A DNA stretch of 64,000 nt from JACVRW01 sp963811055 (GTDB lineage Bacteria; Actinomycetota; Thermoleophilia; Solirubrobacterales; Thermoleophilaceae). The stretch's first letter is position 1. Each line of letters starts with the position of its first letter. The stretch spans positions 120,239 to 184,238 of the forward strand of contig CAWEPQ010000003.1 in assembly GCA_963811055.1 (NCBI GenBank), given 5' to 3'. A program made the position numbers and the translations under genes. The notes under the pieces are model-generated. The model worked only from the letters and a program-made list of their open reading frames with translations. It ran no database searches and was not told the origin of the DNA. Shown piece after piece: positions 40,140 through 48,553 of the stretch.

Positions 40140-41363
40140 TCAGCGCGGGGCGCGGCGGCGGCGACGCGAGCGCGAGCGACTGCCCGAGCCGGCGGGCCGG
40201 TGATCGCGGCCCCTGTTGCCGTCCGCGTGAGTGCGCGCCGAGCGCTCGCCCAGGCCACTCTGCGAGAACTCGTGCTGCAGCCTCAGGCCGTGGGCGATCC
40301 GCTTGACGTCAGCGGCGTCCTCGTGCGTGACGAACGTGGTGCCGAGCCCGGTGCGGCCGGCACGCCCGGTGCGCCCGATGCGGTGCACGTAGCCGTCCGA
40401 GTCGGCCGGCGGATCGAAGTTGATCACGTGGCCCACGTGGTCGATGTCGAGGCCGCGCGCCGCGACGTCGGTGGCCACAAGGGTGGCCACCTCGCCTGAG
40501 GCGAAGCTCGCGAGCGCCCGCTCGCGCTGTGACTGCGACCGGTTGCCGTGCATCGCGATGGCGTCGATCTTGCGGGCGCGGAGGCGCTTGACCAGGCGGT
40601 CCGCCCCGTGCTTGGTCCGGACGAAGACGAGGTTGCGGTCCGCATCCTCGCGTCGCAGCTGACCGACCAGCGCGTCGAGCTTCGTGTCGCTCGTGACGGC
40701 GAGGAAGCGGTGCGTCACGTCGGCACGCTGCTCCGACGGCGCCACGTGCTCGTGCTTGCGCGCGTCGTGCGTATACGAGTCAGCCACCTTGAGGACGCTG
40801 CCCTCGAGGGTGGCCGAGAAAAAGAGGGTCTGGCGCTGGCGCGGCAGGGCCCTGACGATGCGGTCCACGGCGGGCCGGAACCCCATGTCGAGCATGCGAT
40901 CGGCCTCGTCGAGCACCAGGATGCGCACGCGGTCGAGGCTGAAGGCGCGACGCTCGAGCAGGTCCTCGAGCCGCCCGGGGGTGGCCACGAGGATGTGCGC
41001 GCGGCGGGCGAGCTTCGACTGCTTCTCGAGCCCCGCTCCGCCGTAGACCGCCGCGATGGACAGCGCGCGGGCATGAGCCAGCGGGCGCAGGTCCTCGACG
41101 ATCTGCCCGGCCAGCTCGCGGGTGGGACAAACCACCAGCGCGCTCGGGCGCGGGTCCTCGGCTTCGATCAGATCGACCATCGGGATTCCGAAGGCGAGCG
41201 TCTTGCCAGACCCCGTCGGTGACTTGACCAGGACGTCGTGACCTGCACGGACGTCCGGCATCACCAGCGTCTGAACCGCGAACGGCTCTGTTTTACCCTC
41301 AGCTCTGAGGGCGTCGACCACAGCGCTGGAAGCGCCCAGGTCGGCGAAGGACTGCTTGGACAT
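40140..41363 (-). CDS. DEAD-box RNA helicase
   Basis: A 407-residue ATP-dependent RNA helicase with motifs in order: Q-motif (KTEPFAVQTLVMP), I (SPTGSGKT), Ia (PTRELAGQI), Ib (TPGR), II (DEAD), III (SAT), IV (LVFVRTKHG), V (ATDVAARGLDI) and VI (HRIGRTGRAG). The C-terminus is a short Arg/Ser/Gly-rich tail (SRSRSRRRRR) for RNA contact. ATG 41363 has AAGGAG 4 nt upstream; the frame above it is leader. It is divergent from a cold-shock protein gene; both kinds of protein unwind RNA in the cold, so shared control from the palindrome-rich region between is likely. Confidence 0.95.
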   Translation of the reverse strand: MSKQSFADLGASSAVVDALRAEGKTEPFAVQTLVMPDVRAGHDVLVKSPTGSGKTLAFGIPMVDLIEAEDPRPSALVVCPTRELAGQIVEDLRPLAHARALSIAAVYGGAGLEKQSKLARRAHILVATPGRLEDLLERRAFSLDRVRILVLDEADRMLDMGFRPAVDRIVRALPRQRQTLFFSATLEGSVLKVADSYTHDARKHEHVAPSEQRADVTHRFLAVTSDTKLDALVGQLRREDADRNLVFVRTKHGADRLVKRLRARKIDAIAMHGNRSQSQRERALASFASGEVATLVATDVAARGLDIDHVGHVINFDPPADSDGYVHRIGRTGRAGRTGLGTTFVTHEDAADVKRIAHGLRLQHEFSQSGLGERSARTHADGNRGRDHRPAGSGSRSRSRRRRRAPR

Positions 41364-41487
41364 GTGACTCCTTGGTGGCAGCCAGAGATGGCTGCTCAAA
41401 CGATTCGGGAGATTCGACTGACCCGGATCGCCGGAGCGCACGAGACAAGAACCTCGCGGGCGGCGTCGCCACCCACGTGAGAGAACT

Positions 41488-41505
41488 TAGCAGCGCACGC
41501 TGCTA
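41488..41505. promoter_or_regulatory. 18-bp palindrome in the cold-shock divergent region
   Basis: TAGCAGCG (41488-41495) and CGCTGCTA (41498-41505) are perfect inverted repeats around CA. They lie between the helicase start (41363) and the CspA start (41617), a 253-bp region without genes. It may be an operator, or part of the leader of the helicase mRNA. Confidence 0.4.
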
Positions 41506-41521
41506 GCGTGCCGTTTTAGGT

Positions 41522-41539
41522 CCAGCTCGTACGAGTTGG
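41522..41539. promoter_or_regulatory. Second palindrome, in the probable CspA leader
   Basis: CCAGCTCGT (41522-41530) and ACGAGTTGG (41531-41539) are inverted repeats with one G-T pair, containing the perfect 10-bp palindrome CTCGTACGAG. It lies 77 bp before the CspA start. In an RNA it would be a stem with a minimal loop; in DNA a compact operator. Thermosensing leaders are known for cspA genes of other bacteria, but this sequence has not been compared. Confidence 0.4.
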
Positions 41540-41616
41540 AAAAGGCAGTGCGAGCGGTCGCAGTCGTTGCTCAGTGGGCACCTCAGCGTACGCAGCACAC
41601 ATCGTGGGAGGTACCC

Positions 41617-41820
41617 ATGGCAACAGGAACAGTCAAGTGGTTCAGCGACGACAAGGGTTTCGGTTTCGTAACCCCTGACGAGCCTGGCAAGGACCTTTTC
41701 GTCCACCACAGCGAGATCGCCGGCGAGGGCTTCCGCTCTCTTTCGGACGGTGCGCGCGTGGAGTACGAGGCACAGCCCGGCGACAAGGGCCCGAAGGCGG
41801 TCAACGTCCGGACCATCTGA
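41617..41820 (+). CDS. Cold-shock protein (CspA family)
   Basis: A 67-residue single cold-shock domain. RNP1 is KGFGFVTP and RNP2 is LFVHHS; VKWFSDDKGFGFV is the typical beginning. It binds single-stranded RNA and acts as an RNA chaperone. Start ATG 41617 has GGGAGG 5 nt upstream. A clear intrinsic terminator follows at 41848. The leader region from about 41488 holds two palindromes. Confidence 0.96.
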   Translation: MATGTVKWFSDDKGFGFVTPDEPGKDLFVHHSEIAGEGFRSLSDGARVEYEAQPGDKGPKAVNVRTI

Positions 41821-41847
41821 TCGCTCCTTAGTCGGAACGATTGCGAG

Positions 41848-41872
41848 AGCCGCCTTCGGGCGGCTTTCGTCG
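41848..41872 (+). terminator. Intrinsic terminator of the cold-shock gene
   Basis: The stem AGCCGCC (41848-41854) / GGCGGCT (41859-41865) has a TTCG tetraloop and is followed by a T-rich run (TTCGTCGTT). It ends just before the stop of the convergent crotonase gene (41875) and may serve both directions. Confidence 0.85.
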
Positions 41873-41874
41873 TT

Positions 41875-42777
41875 CTAGGGCTCGATCACGTTGTTCGGAT
41901 CGGGCCGCCGCTCGGGCGGGGCTTGGCTGTAGTCGCCGAAGGGCCCGTCGCGTTCCGCGAGCGCGGGTCGCATGCCCTCCTCCTCGACCAGCCGGATGAA
42001 GCGCTCGGCATCCGGGGTGTTGCGCATCAGCCCGTCCAGGATCGGCCCGAGCGTCTGCGTCGCCCCCAGTCCCATGTTCTCGTAGGCCTGGTTCACCACC
42101 AGCTTCTGCGCGGCCAGCTGCGACGACGGGATCGAGCAGAGTCCCGCTGCCAGCTCCGCGACGGTCTGCTCCAGCTTGGCGAACGGCACCGCCTGGTTGA
42201 TCAGCCCGCAGTCGGCCGCCTCCGTGCCGGTGAGCGGCCGTCCGGTGAGGGCGTGCTCCTTCGCCTTGGTCAGGCCCAGCCTGTAGATCCACATGCCGGA
42301 GAGGTACGCGCCCCACATCCGGCTGTAGGGGGTGCCGATCACCGCATCCTCGCTCGCCACCACCAGGTCGGCGCAGAGCGCGAAGTCGCTCCCACCACCC
42401 ACGCACCAGCCGTGCACCTGCGCGATCACCGGCTTGGGCGAGCGCCACACGCTCATGAACTTCTGGGTGGGGGCGATCTCCGGGGCGGTGGCGAGCGAGA
42501 AGTCCTTGCCGGGATCCCAGCGCCCGTCGCTCGTGATCCACTCGTCCCAGTGGTGAAAGCCCTCGCCGAAGTCGTAGCCGGCGCAGAAGGAGCGCCCGGC
42601 GCCCCTCACCACGATCACCTTCACGTCGTGGTCGCGCACCGCGCGGCCGACGGCTGCCTCCAGCTCGTCGGGCATGGGCGGGACGATGGTGTTGAGCCGC
42701 TCCGGCCGGTTCAGCGTGACCGTGGCCACGCCATCCGACGTGCTGTAGAGGAGCGTCTCGAAATCGCCGCCGGCCAC
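41875..42777 (-). CDS. Crotonase-family protein (enoyl-CoA hydratase/isomerase-like)
   Basis: A 300-residue crotonase fold. The two oxyanion-hole segments are present (GRSFCAGYDF near 61-70 and HGWCVGGGSDFAL near 122-134). The two glutamates of true hydratases are not at their usual places: GGGSDF has Asp, and TPYSRMWG replaces the usual P-E-x-x-x-G. An insertion of about 20 residues with several Trp follows the first motif. It may therefore be an isomerase, dehalogenase or hydrolase rather than a hydratase. Start GTG. The P450 gene upstream on the same strand is 29 bp away. Confidence 0.8.
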   Translation of the reverse strand: MAGGDFETLLYSTSDGVATVTLNRPERLNTIVPPMPDELEAAVGRAVRDHDVKVIVVRGAGRSFCAGYDFGEGFHHWDEWITSDGRWDPGKDFSLATAPEIAPTQKFMSVWRSPKPVIAQVHGWCVGGGSDFALCADLVVASEDAVIGTPYSRMWGAYLSGMWIYRLGLTKAKEHALTGRPLTGTEAADCGLINQAVPFAKLEQTVAELAAGLCSIPSSQLAAQKLVVNQAYENMGLGATQTLGPILDGLMRNTPDAERFIRLVEEEGMRPALAERDGPFGDYSQAPPERRPDPNNVIEP

Positions 42778-42806
42778 GCGGGCAGGCTACTTGCTCTTCA
42801 GCACGC

Positions 42807-44153
42807 TCAGGCAGCCGCGGTGGCCACGGGCGCGGGCGCCTTGCGCGCGGCGCGGTCGTGCAGGACCACGGTGGCTCCGCCGCGCGGGCTCAGCGTGATC
42901 GCTCGCCTGCGGCTCACCTCGTGGCCGGCGTCCGCGGCGCGCAGCTCGCTCCTGGCGAGCACCGCCCGCAGCACGATCTTCATCTCGAGCAGCGCGAAGC
43001 TCGCGCCGAGGCAGCGGCGGCGCCCGCCGCCGAATGGAATCCAGGTGTAGGTGCCCGGCTGCTCCTCGAGGAAGCGCTCGGGGCGGAACGCGTAGGGCTC
43101 GGGATAGATCTCGGGGTCGTGGTGCACCAGGTAGGCGTTGGCCACCAGGCAGGTGCCGGGCGAGTAGTCCCAACCGCCGATGGTGACCGGCTTCTTGACG
43201 AGGCGGGGCGCCGAGTTGGGGAGCACCGGACGGCGGCGCAGCGTCTCCTGGACTGTGGCCGTGAGGTAGGCCTCCTCGCCGTCGTCGCGGTCGAGCTCGT
43301 CCACCAGGCGCTCCATCACGGCCGGCGTGCGCACCAGGCGCTCGAACGCCCAGGCCAGCTCGGACGCGGTGGTCTCGTGGCCCGCCACCAGCAGGGTCAT
43401 CAGCTCGTCGCGAAGCTCGCGGTCCGACATCGGCGAGCCGTCCTCGTGGCGGGCGGCCAGGAGCATCGCCAGCACGTCGTCGCGCTCGGAGGTGTCCTCG
43501 CGGCGCTCGGCGATCAGCTCGAACAGCAGCTCGTCGGTCTCCGTGCGCAGGCGCACGAAGCGGGCCCAGGGACCGTGGCCGCCGAGCTGCTTCTGCATGA
43601 ACGGGAGCATCCCGAGGGGCCGGGCGCCGAGCGTCAGGATCTGGGTGAGCCGCTCACGGATCGCGTCGAGCCTGGGGCCGGGGTCGAGTCCGAACACGGC
43701 CCGCAGGATCACCTCGAGGGTCAGGTCCTGCAGGCGCGGGTGGAGCTCCACGGGACGGTCGCGCGGCCAGTCGGCGGCCTGGCGCTCTGCCACCTCGGCC
43801 ATGAGCCCCGAGAGGCGCTGCATCTTCTCGCCGTGGAACGCGGGCAGCATGAGCTTGCGCTGCTCCAGGTGAGGGCCCTCGTCGAGGAGGATCACCGAGT
43901 TGCTGCCGATCACCGGCTCGAGGATCCTCGCCCCCTCGCCGGGATGAAGCACGTCGGGGGGCGCCGTGAACATCTCCCGGATCTCGTCCGGGTCTGAGAG
44001 CATCACGAACGGCGGCGTCTGGAGCAGCCGCAGCGTGAAGCGCTTGCCATAGCGCCTGCGGTTCTTCTCAAGGGCGGAGATCGGGCGCGTCCACCATCCG
44101 ATCGTCTGCAGCGCCTGTGGCCGGCGCGGACCGGGGGGAAGTGATGGCGTCAC
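42807..44153 (-). CDS. Cytochrome P450
   Basis: A 448-residue P450. The heme-binding loop is FGGGRRRCLGA (ligand Cys at about 381), the I-helix oxygen motif is AGHETTASE, and the ExxR motif is in ETLRRRP. PPGPRRPQALQTIGWW at the start is typical of a large actinobacterial P450 group. GTG 44153 is chosen: GAGGAG lies 9 nt upstream and the family begins at TPSLPPGP. Electrons may come from the small ferredoxin at 2.6 kb. Substrate unknown. Confidence 0.92.
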   Translation of the reverse strand: MTPSLPPGPRRPQALQTIGWWTRPISALEKNRRRYGKRFTLRLLQTPPFVMLSDPDEIREMFTAPPDVLHPGEGARILEPVIGSNSVILLDEGPHLEQRKLMLPAFHGEKMQRLSGLMAEVAERQAADWPRDRPVELHPRLQDLTLEVILRAVFGLDPGPRLDAIRERLTQILTLGARPLGMLPFMQKQLGGHGPWARFVRLRTETDELLFELIAERREDTSERDDVLAMLLAARHEDGSPMSDRELRDELMTLLVAGHETTASELAWAFERLVRTPAVMERLVDELDRDDGEEAYLTATVQETLRRRPVLPNSAPRLVKKPVTIGGWDYSPGTCLVANAYLVHHDPEIYPEPYAFRPERFLEEQPGTYTWIPFGGGRRRCLGASFALLEMKIVLRAVLARSELRAADAGHEVSRRRAITLSPRGGATVVLHDRAARKAPAPVATAAA

Positions 44154-44225
44154 CAAGTGGCTCTCCTCAACCGGCAAGGTACGGCAAACGGCCTCTTCCG
44201 CTGTGTGACCGTTCGCACACAACGC

Positions 44226-44624
44226 TCACGCGTCCCTGGCCAGTGCGGCGTCGATCGCGCCGCGCCTGCTCTCGAAGAACTCCACGCGCCGCACCTTGCC
44301 GCCGCCGAGGTCGAAGACGCAGTAGCCCTCCATCGCGACCCTCGCCCCGCTGCGCTTGCCCTCCCCCTCCGCCCGCCAGTGCGTGACCACCGAGTCGCCG
44401 GCCTCGGTGGGATCGGCGATCGCGAACGACAGCTCGCCGAACGCCTGTCGGAGCTTGCGCGCCCAGTGCACGGCGCCGTCGTGCCCGTAGTTCCAGCCGG
44501 CCCCCGGGATGCGCGGCTCGTCCTGCAGCTCGGCCCGGGCATCGAGCTCGTCGAGCGCCACCAGATCGCCGCGGTTGAACGCCACCAGCAGCCGCTGGAC
44601 CACCTCGACCTTCTCCGAGGACAT
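44226..44624 (-). CDS. SnoaL/NTF2-like protein
   Basis: A 132-residue cone-shaped NTF2-fold protein. EVVQRLLVAFNRGDLVALDELDARAELQDEPRIPG is the N-terminal helix pattern; VVTHWRAEGEGKRSG and VFDLGGGKVRRVEFFESR are the later strands. Members are small-molecule isomerases, hydrolases or binders. It lies upstream of the P450 gene on the same strand. Function unknown. Confidence 0.78.
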   Translation of the reverse strand: MSSEKVEVVQRLLVAFNRGDLVALDELDARAELQDEPRIPGAGWNYGHDGAVHWARKLRQAFGELSFAIADPTEAGDSVVTHWRAEGEGKRSGARVAMEGYCVFDLGGGKVRRVEFFESRRGAIDAALARDA

Positions 44625-44692
44625 CGCCGGCCAGTATCGCGCTCACCGTCGGGAGGCGCTTGGCGGGCGCGATCCGCGAGCATGCCGCCCCC

Positions 44693-45247
44693 ATGGCTTC
44701 ACCCAAGGAACGAATGCTCGCCGGCGAGCCCTACGTGGCGAGCGATCCCGAGCTCCTCGCCGACCACGAGCGCGCGCGGCTCCTGGTCGAGCGGTTCAAC
44801 GCCACGAGCGTGACCGAGGCGGACGAGCGCCAGGCACTGCTCGGCGAGCTGCTCGGCCACTTCGGCGAGGGCGCCGAGATCAGGCCGCCGTTCCAGTGCG
44901 ACTACGGCCACCCCATCAGCCTCGGCGCGCGCAGCTTCATCAACTACGGGGCGTTCGTGCTCGACTGCGCCCCGGTGACCATCGGCGCGGAGGTGTGGAT
45001 CGCCACCGGCGTGCAGCTCCTCACCGCCACCCATCCACTCGACGCCGTGGCCCGGCGCGCCGGGTGGGAGTCCGCGGCCCCGATCACGATCGGCGACGGT
45101 GCATGGCTGGGCGGAGGCGTGATCGTCTGCCCGGGGGTCACGATCGGGGAGAACGCCGTGGTGGGGGCCGGCAGCGTCGTGACGCGCGACATCCCGGCCG
45201 GCGTGCTGGCCGTGGGCAACCCGGCGCGCGTGGTCCGGGAGCTCTGA
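44693..45247 (+). CDS. Sugar O-acetyltransferase (maltose acetyltransferase-like)
   Basis: A 184-residue left-handed beta-helix acetyltransferase. The N-terminal maltose-acetyltransferase segment is KERMLAGEPYVASDPELLADHERARLL; the hexapeptide repeats run from about 70 (PPFQCDYGHPISLGARSFINYGAFVLDCAPVTIG) to GVTIGENAVVGAGSVVTRDIPAG. The catalytic His lies in TATHPLD. It transfers acetyl from acetyl-CoA to a sugar hydroxyl. The stop shares a base with the next start (TGATG), so it is coupled to a thioesterase gene. Confidence 0.9.
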   Translation: MASPKERMLAGEPYVASDPELLADHERARLLVERFNATSVTEADERQALLGELLGHFGEGAEIRPPFQCDYGHPISLGARSFINYGAFVLDCAPVTIGAEVWIATGVQLLTATHPLDAVARRAGWESAAPITIGDGAWLGGGVIVCPGVTIGENAVVGAGSVVTRDIPAGVLAVGNPARVVREL

Positions 45248-45669
45248 TGCCGGAGCCCTTCATCCATCGCGAACGGGTCCGCTTCGGCGACCTCGACGCG
45301 ATGCGTCACCTCAACAACGTGGTCTACCTGCGCTACTTCGAGAGCGCCCGGATCGCGTACATGTCGGAGCTCTCGCCCCAGCACAGCCCGTCCAACCCGG
45401 AGCGCGGCTCGTACGGGCTGATCTTCGCCGAGGGGCACATCAACTACCGCTCCCCGGTCGAGTTCGACGAGGAGGTCGAGGTGAGGTGCACGATCGCCGA
45501 GGTCCGGCGCTCGGCGTTCCGGATGAACTTCGAGATGCACGTGGGCGAGCGGCTCGCCGCCGAGGGGTACGGCTGGCTCGTGGGCTTCGACTACGCCGAG
45601 CAGAAGGCGATTCGGCTGCCGGACGAGCTGCGCGCCGCGCTCGACGCCGTGCTGGCGCCCTCCGCTTAG
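45247..45669 (+). CDS. 4HBT-type acyl-CoA thioesterase
   Basis: A 140-residue hotdog protein. VRFGDLDAMRHLNNVVYLRYFESARIAYM is the 4-hydroxybenzoyl-CoA thioesterase signature with the catalytic Asp in GDLDAMRH; INYRSPVEFDEEVEVRCTIAEV are the following strands. It hydrolyses acyl-CoA esters. Coupled by TGATG to the acetyltransferase gene upstream. Confidence 0.88.
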   Translation: MPEPFIHRERVRFGDLDAMRHLNNVVYLRYFESARIAYMSELSPQHSPSNPERGSYGLIFAEGHINYRSPVEFDEEVEVRCTIAEVRRSAFRMNFEMHVGERLAAEGYGWLVGFDYAEQKAIRLPDELRAALDAVLAPSA

Positions 45670-45685
45670 GGCAGACTGCGTGGCG

Positions 45686-47674
45686 ATGCCCGCGCGCACC
45701 CTGCTCGCGTTCGTGCTGGCCCTCGCCCTTCTCTGCGGACCCGCGAGCGCGGCGGCGCCCGAGAGCAGCCTGCGCCTGGGTGCGGTCACGCTTCACCGCT
45801 GCGAGGACGGGCCGCGCTGGTGGTGCGGCTCCCTGCCCCGGCTGCTCGACCCGGCCAGACCGAAGGGTCCGCGCATTGACATCGGCTTCCGCTGGCTGCC
45901 TCCGCGGCACGCAGCCGGCCACCCCGCACTCGTGGCGGTGGAGGGCGGGCCCGGCTATCCGTCCACGGGGAGCCGCTACGAGTACACGGGGATCTACGGA
46001 CCGCTCCTGCGCGAGCGCGGGCTGCTGCTCGTGGACAACCGCGGCACCGGCACATCGGCGCTGATCGACTGCAGGTCGGTCCAGACCTTCTCCGGCGCCA
46101 CTTCCGGACCGGAGTTCCCGGCTGCCGTGGCGTCGTGTGCGCGAGCGATCGAGCGCCGTTACCGGCGACCGGGGCGCCCCGCCCTGCACGCCGCCGACCT
46201 GTTCGCGACCGTTTACGCCACGCGCGACCTCGCGGCGGTGCTGCGCGCGCTCCGGCTCGGGAAGGTCGACCTCTACGGCGATTCGTATGGAACCTACTTC
46301 GTGCAGTCGTTCATCTCGCGCTATCAGCGCCACCTTCATTCGGTGGTGCTGGACTCGTCGTACCCGGTGCGCGGCCTCGACCCCTGGTACGCGTCGTCCG
46401 GCGAGGTGGCGCGACAGGCCCTCGACGCCGTGTGCGAGCGCGACGCCGCCTGCTCCGCGGCCGCACCCGGCAGCGCAACGGAGCGGCTGGGGCAGATCGT
46501 CGCGCGGCTGCGCCAGGGGCCGATCGGGGGCGTGACCCGCGACTCCGACGGGAGCCGGGTGCGGCTGCGGCTCGGCATCCGCGCGTTGGTGGACATGGTT
46601 CAGGACGCGGCCTCGGATCCGGTGATCTACCGCGAGCTGGACGCCTCGGTGAGGGCGGGGCTGGCGGGAGACGACGCGCCGCTGCTGCGGCTCGTGGCCC
46701 AATCGAAGAGCTACGACCACGGAGCCAGCAGCGCCGACTACTACTCGAACGGCCTCTACTTCGCCGTCAGCTGCGTGGACTATCCGCAGCTGTTCTCGAT
46801 GCAGGCGTCGCCGGCGGGCCGGCGCGCCCAGCTCGCGGCGCGCCTGGCAGCACCCCCGCCGGGCGTCTTCGAGCCGTTCAGCGCGCCCGAGTGGCTCACC
46901 ATGAGCGCCTACTCCGAGCCCTACGCCGCCTGCCTCGAGTGGCCGCGCCCGCGGCACCACGCGCCGATCGTGCCGGCCGTGCTCACGCCGCTGCCCGCGT
47001 CGATACCGATGCTCGTCTTGGGCGGCGACCTCGACTCGCTCACGCCGCTGTCCGACGCCAGGGTGTTCGGGCCGACGCTGGCCGAGCGGACGCGCGTGGT
47101 GACGCTTCCGAACACGGTCCACGTGACATCGCAGGACTACACGACGCTCACGATCGGAGCGGAGTGCGCTCAGCGGGTGATCCGCGCGTTCGTGCGCGCT
47201 CCCGCAAAGCTGAACACCCTCGACGCGAGCTGCGCCGGCCGGATCCCGCCGCTCCACACTCCGGGCTCGTTCCCCCTACGCCTCAGCGACGCCGCACCGG
47301 CCACCGTGGCCCGCGGACCGGACCCGGGCCTGGCGGCACGCCGTGCTGCCACGGTCGGCGCCGGCGCCCTGGCCGACGCGACCATCCGCCGCTTCTATTC
47401 GGGAGCGGCGCGCGGGCCCGGCCTGCGCGGCGGGAGCTTCACGGCGAGCGGCGACGAGCCCACCCGGTTCCGGCTCCGTGGCGTGCGTTTCGTGCGCGAC
47501 GCGCGCGTGCGCGGCACGGGCTCGTGGCGGCTGTCGAGCGGGTCCGTGCGCGGCACGCTGACGGTGGTGCCGGGGGACGACACCGAGGTGCGTGTGCGCG
47601 TTTCCTGGACCCAGCGCTCGCGGCTCGCGCGCGCCACGATCGGCGCGTCCGTGCTCACGCTGCCTGCGCCCTAG
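45686..47674 (+). CDS. Secreted alpha/beta hydrolase, TAP-like (tripeptidyl aminopeptidase type)
   Basis: A 662-residue exported hydrolase. The signal peptide is TLLAFVLALALLCGPASAAA. LVAVEGGPGYPS is the oxyanion loop and DLYGDSYGTYFVQ holds the nucleophile Ser. The C-terminal TAP-like lid and the IPMLVLGGDLDSLTPL and NTVHVTSQDY segments carry the Asp and His. It resembles Streptomyces secreted tripeptidyl aminopeptidases. The last 130 residues form an additional beta-rich domain. ATG 45686 is used; GTG 45680 is possible. Confidence 0.85.
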   Translation: MPARTLLAFVLALALLCGPASAAAPESSLRLGAVTLHRCEDGPRWWCGSLPRLLDPARPKGPRIDIGFRWLPPRHAAGHPALVAVEGGPGYPSTGSRYEYTGIYGPLLRERGLLLVDNRGTGTSALIDCRSVQTFSGATSGPEFPAAVASCARAIERRYRRPGRPALHAADLFATVYATRDLAAVLRALRLGKVDLYGDSYGTYFVQSFISRYQRHLHSVVLDSSYPVRGLDPWYASSGEVARQALDAVCERDAACSAAAPGSATERLGQIVARLRQGPIGGVTRDSDGSRVRLRLGIRALVDMVQDAASDPVIYRELDASVRAGLAGDDAPLLRLVAQSKSYDHGASSADYYSNGLYFAVSCVDYPQLFSMQASPAGRRAQLAARLAAPPPGVFEPFSAPEWLTMSAYSEPYAACLEWPRPRHHAPIVPAVLTPLPASIPMLVLGGDLDSLTPLSDARVFGPTLAERTRVVTLPNTVHVTSQDYTTLTIGAECAQRVIRAFVRAPAKLNTLDASCAGRIPPLHTPGSFPLRLSDAAPATVARGPDPGLAARRAATVGAGALADATIRRFYSGAARGPGLRGGSFTASGDEPTRFRLRGVRFVRDARVRGTGSWRLSSGSVRGTLTVVPGDDTEVRVRVSWTQRSRLARATIGASVLTLPAP

Positions 47675-48055
47675 GCGGGCCGGGCGGGTACGACGCTCCG
47701 CGCCGGGTCGGTGGGTGGCTGGACTCGCTGGGTAGGGAGGCGGTGAGGTGCCGCGTGCGTCTCCTGTCATCTTCGCGCGTTCCTGTCGCATTGGATGGGC
47801 AGGCGCCCGAGTGTGGGCCGAGTTACCGGGCTATGGACCCGTTAAGTCGGCCCACACTCCGAAAACGGCGAAACCCCGCGGGGCTGGAGTGAGCGGCGAG
47901 TTTGTGCCGCTATGCGGGAGGAATCCGCACCTCTCCCGAGCCCCGGCGCCGAACGTGACCGGACCGCCACGAGGACGACAGGCCGTAACAGGCCACCACC
48001 TCCCTACCCAGCAAGCAGTAACGCCGAACCCGGCGCGCCGCCTCGGAACCTCCGC
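47675..48055. repeat. Gene-free region built of nested inverted repeats
   Basis: 381 bp without a convincing gene. The ends carry imperfect inverted repeats: CGCGCCGGGT (47699-47708) pairs with 48028-48037, and GCTGGGTAGGGAGG (47727-47740) pairs with 47999-48012, with similar spacing on both sides (18 and 15 nt). Inside lies a 22-bp inverted repeat (47809-47830 with 47838-47859, 20 of 22 paired) around CTATGGA, plus shorter hairpins. The symmetry of outer arms around a 258-bp centre resembles a MITE-like element or a structured RNA. The open frames across it have no family resemblance. Confidence 0.6.
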
Positions 48056-48553
48056 CTAGCGGCCGTTCGCCGAGACGATCAGGCAGGTGGTGGTGCCGTG
48101 GGCGAGCAGCTTGCCGGTGTCCTCGGCGATCACGCGGCCCTCGGCGGTGGCCACCGTGCGGCCGGGATGGATGACGGTCCCCTCGCAGACGATGCGTCCG
48201 GTGTCGCGCGTGATCGCGCGCGCGAAGTTGACCTTCACCTCGAGCGTCGTGTACCCGGCGCCGGGCGGAAGCGTCGAGTGCACCGCGCAGCCCATCGCCG
48301 AGTCGAGCAGCGTGAGCGCCAACCCGCCGTGCACGACACCGATCGGGTTGTAGTGGTGCTCGCCGGGAATCGCCCCGAACACCACCCGCCCCTCCTCGGC
48401 CTCGAGCCCGTCGAACCCCATGAGCTGAGCGATTGGCGCGCCCGGCAGGCGGCCCTCGCCGATCGCGCGGAGGTACTCGAGCCCGGACATCCCGTCGGCC
48501 GCGCGAAAGGTCTCGAGGGGGTCCTCCCAGGTGATCGTGCGCGAGCGGCTCAC
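48056..48553 (-). CDS. PaaI-type hotdog thioesterase
   Basis: A 165-residue hotdog-fold protein. PIGVVHGGLALTLLDSAMGCAVHS is the PaaI signature (H-G-G with Asp), and LEVKVNFARAITRDTGRIVCEGTVIHPGR are the typical strands. It cleaves aromatic or acyl-CoA thioesters. The GTG start overlaps the stop of the MFS transporter gene by 4 nt, so it may be expressed with it. Confidence 0.9.
   Translation of the reverse strand: MSRSRTITWEDPLETFRAADGMSGLEYLRAIGEGRLPGAPIAQLMGFDGLEAEEGRVVFGAIPGEHHYNPIGVVHGGLALTLLDSAMGCAVHSTLPPGAGYTTLEVKVNFARAITRDTGRIVCEGTVIHPGRTVATAEGRVIAEDTGKLLAHGTTTCLIVSANGR

Noticed and set aside
41503..41709. Minus-strand frame of 68 codons opposite the cold-shock gene
   Set aside because: Antisense to a highly conserved gene and covering its leader palindrome; no independent support.
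47748..48059. 103-codon frame across the inverted-repeat region
   Set aside because: It crosses all arms of the repeat element, has no start signal and no recognisable protein pattern.
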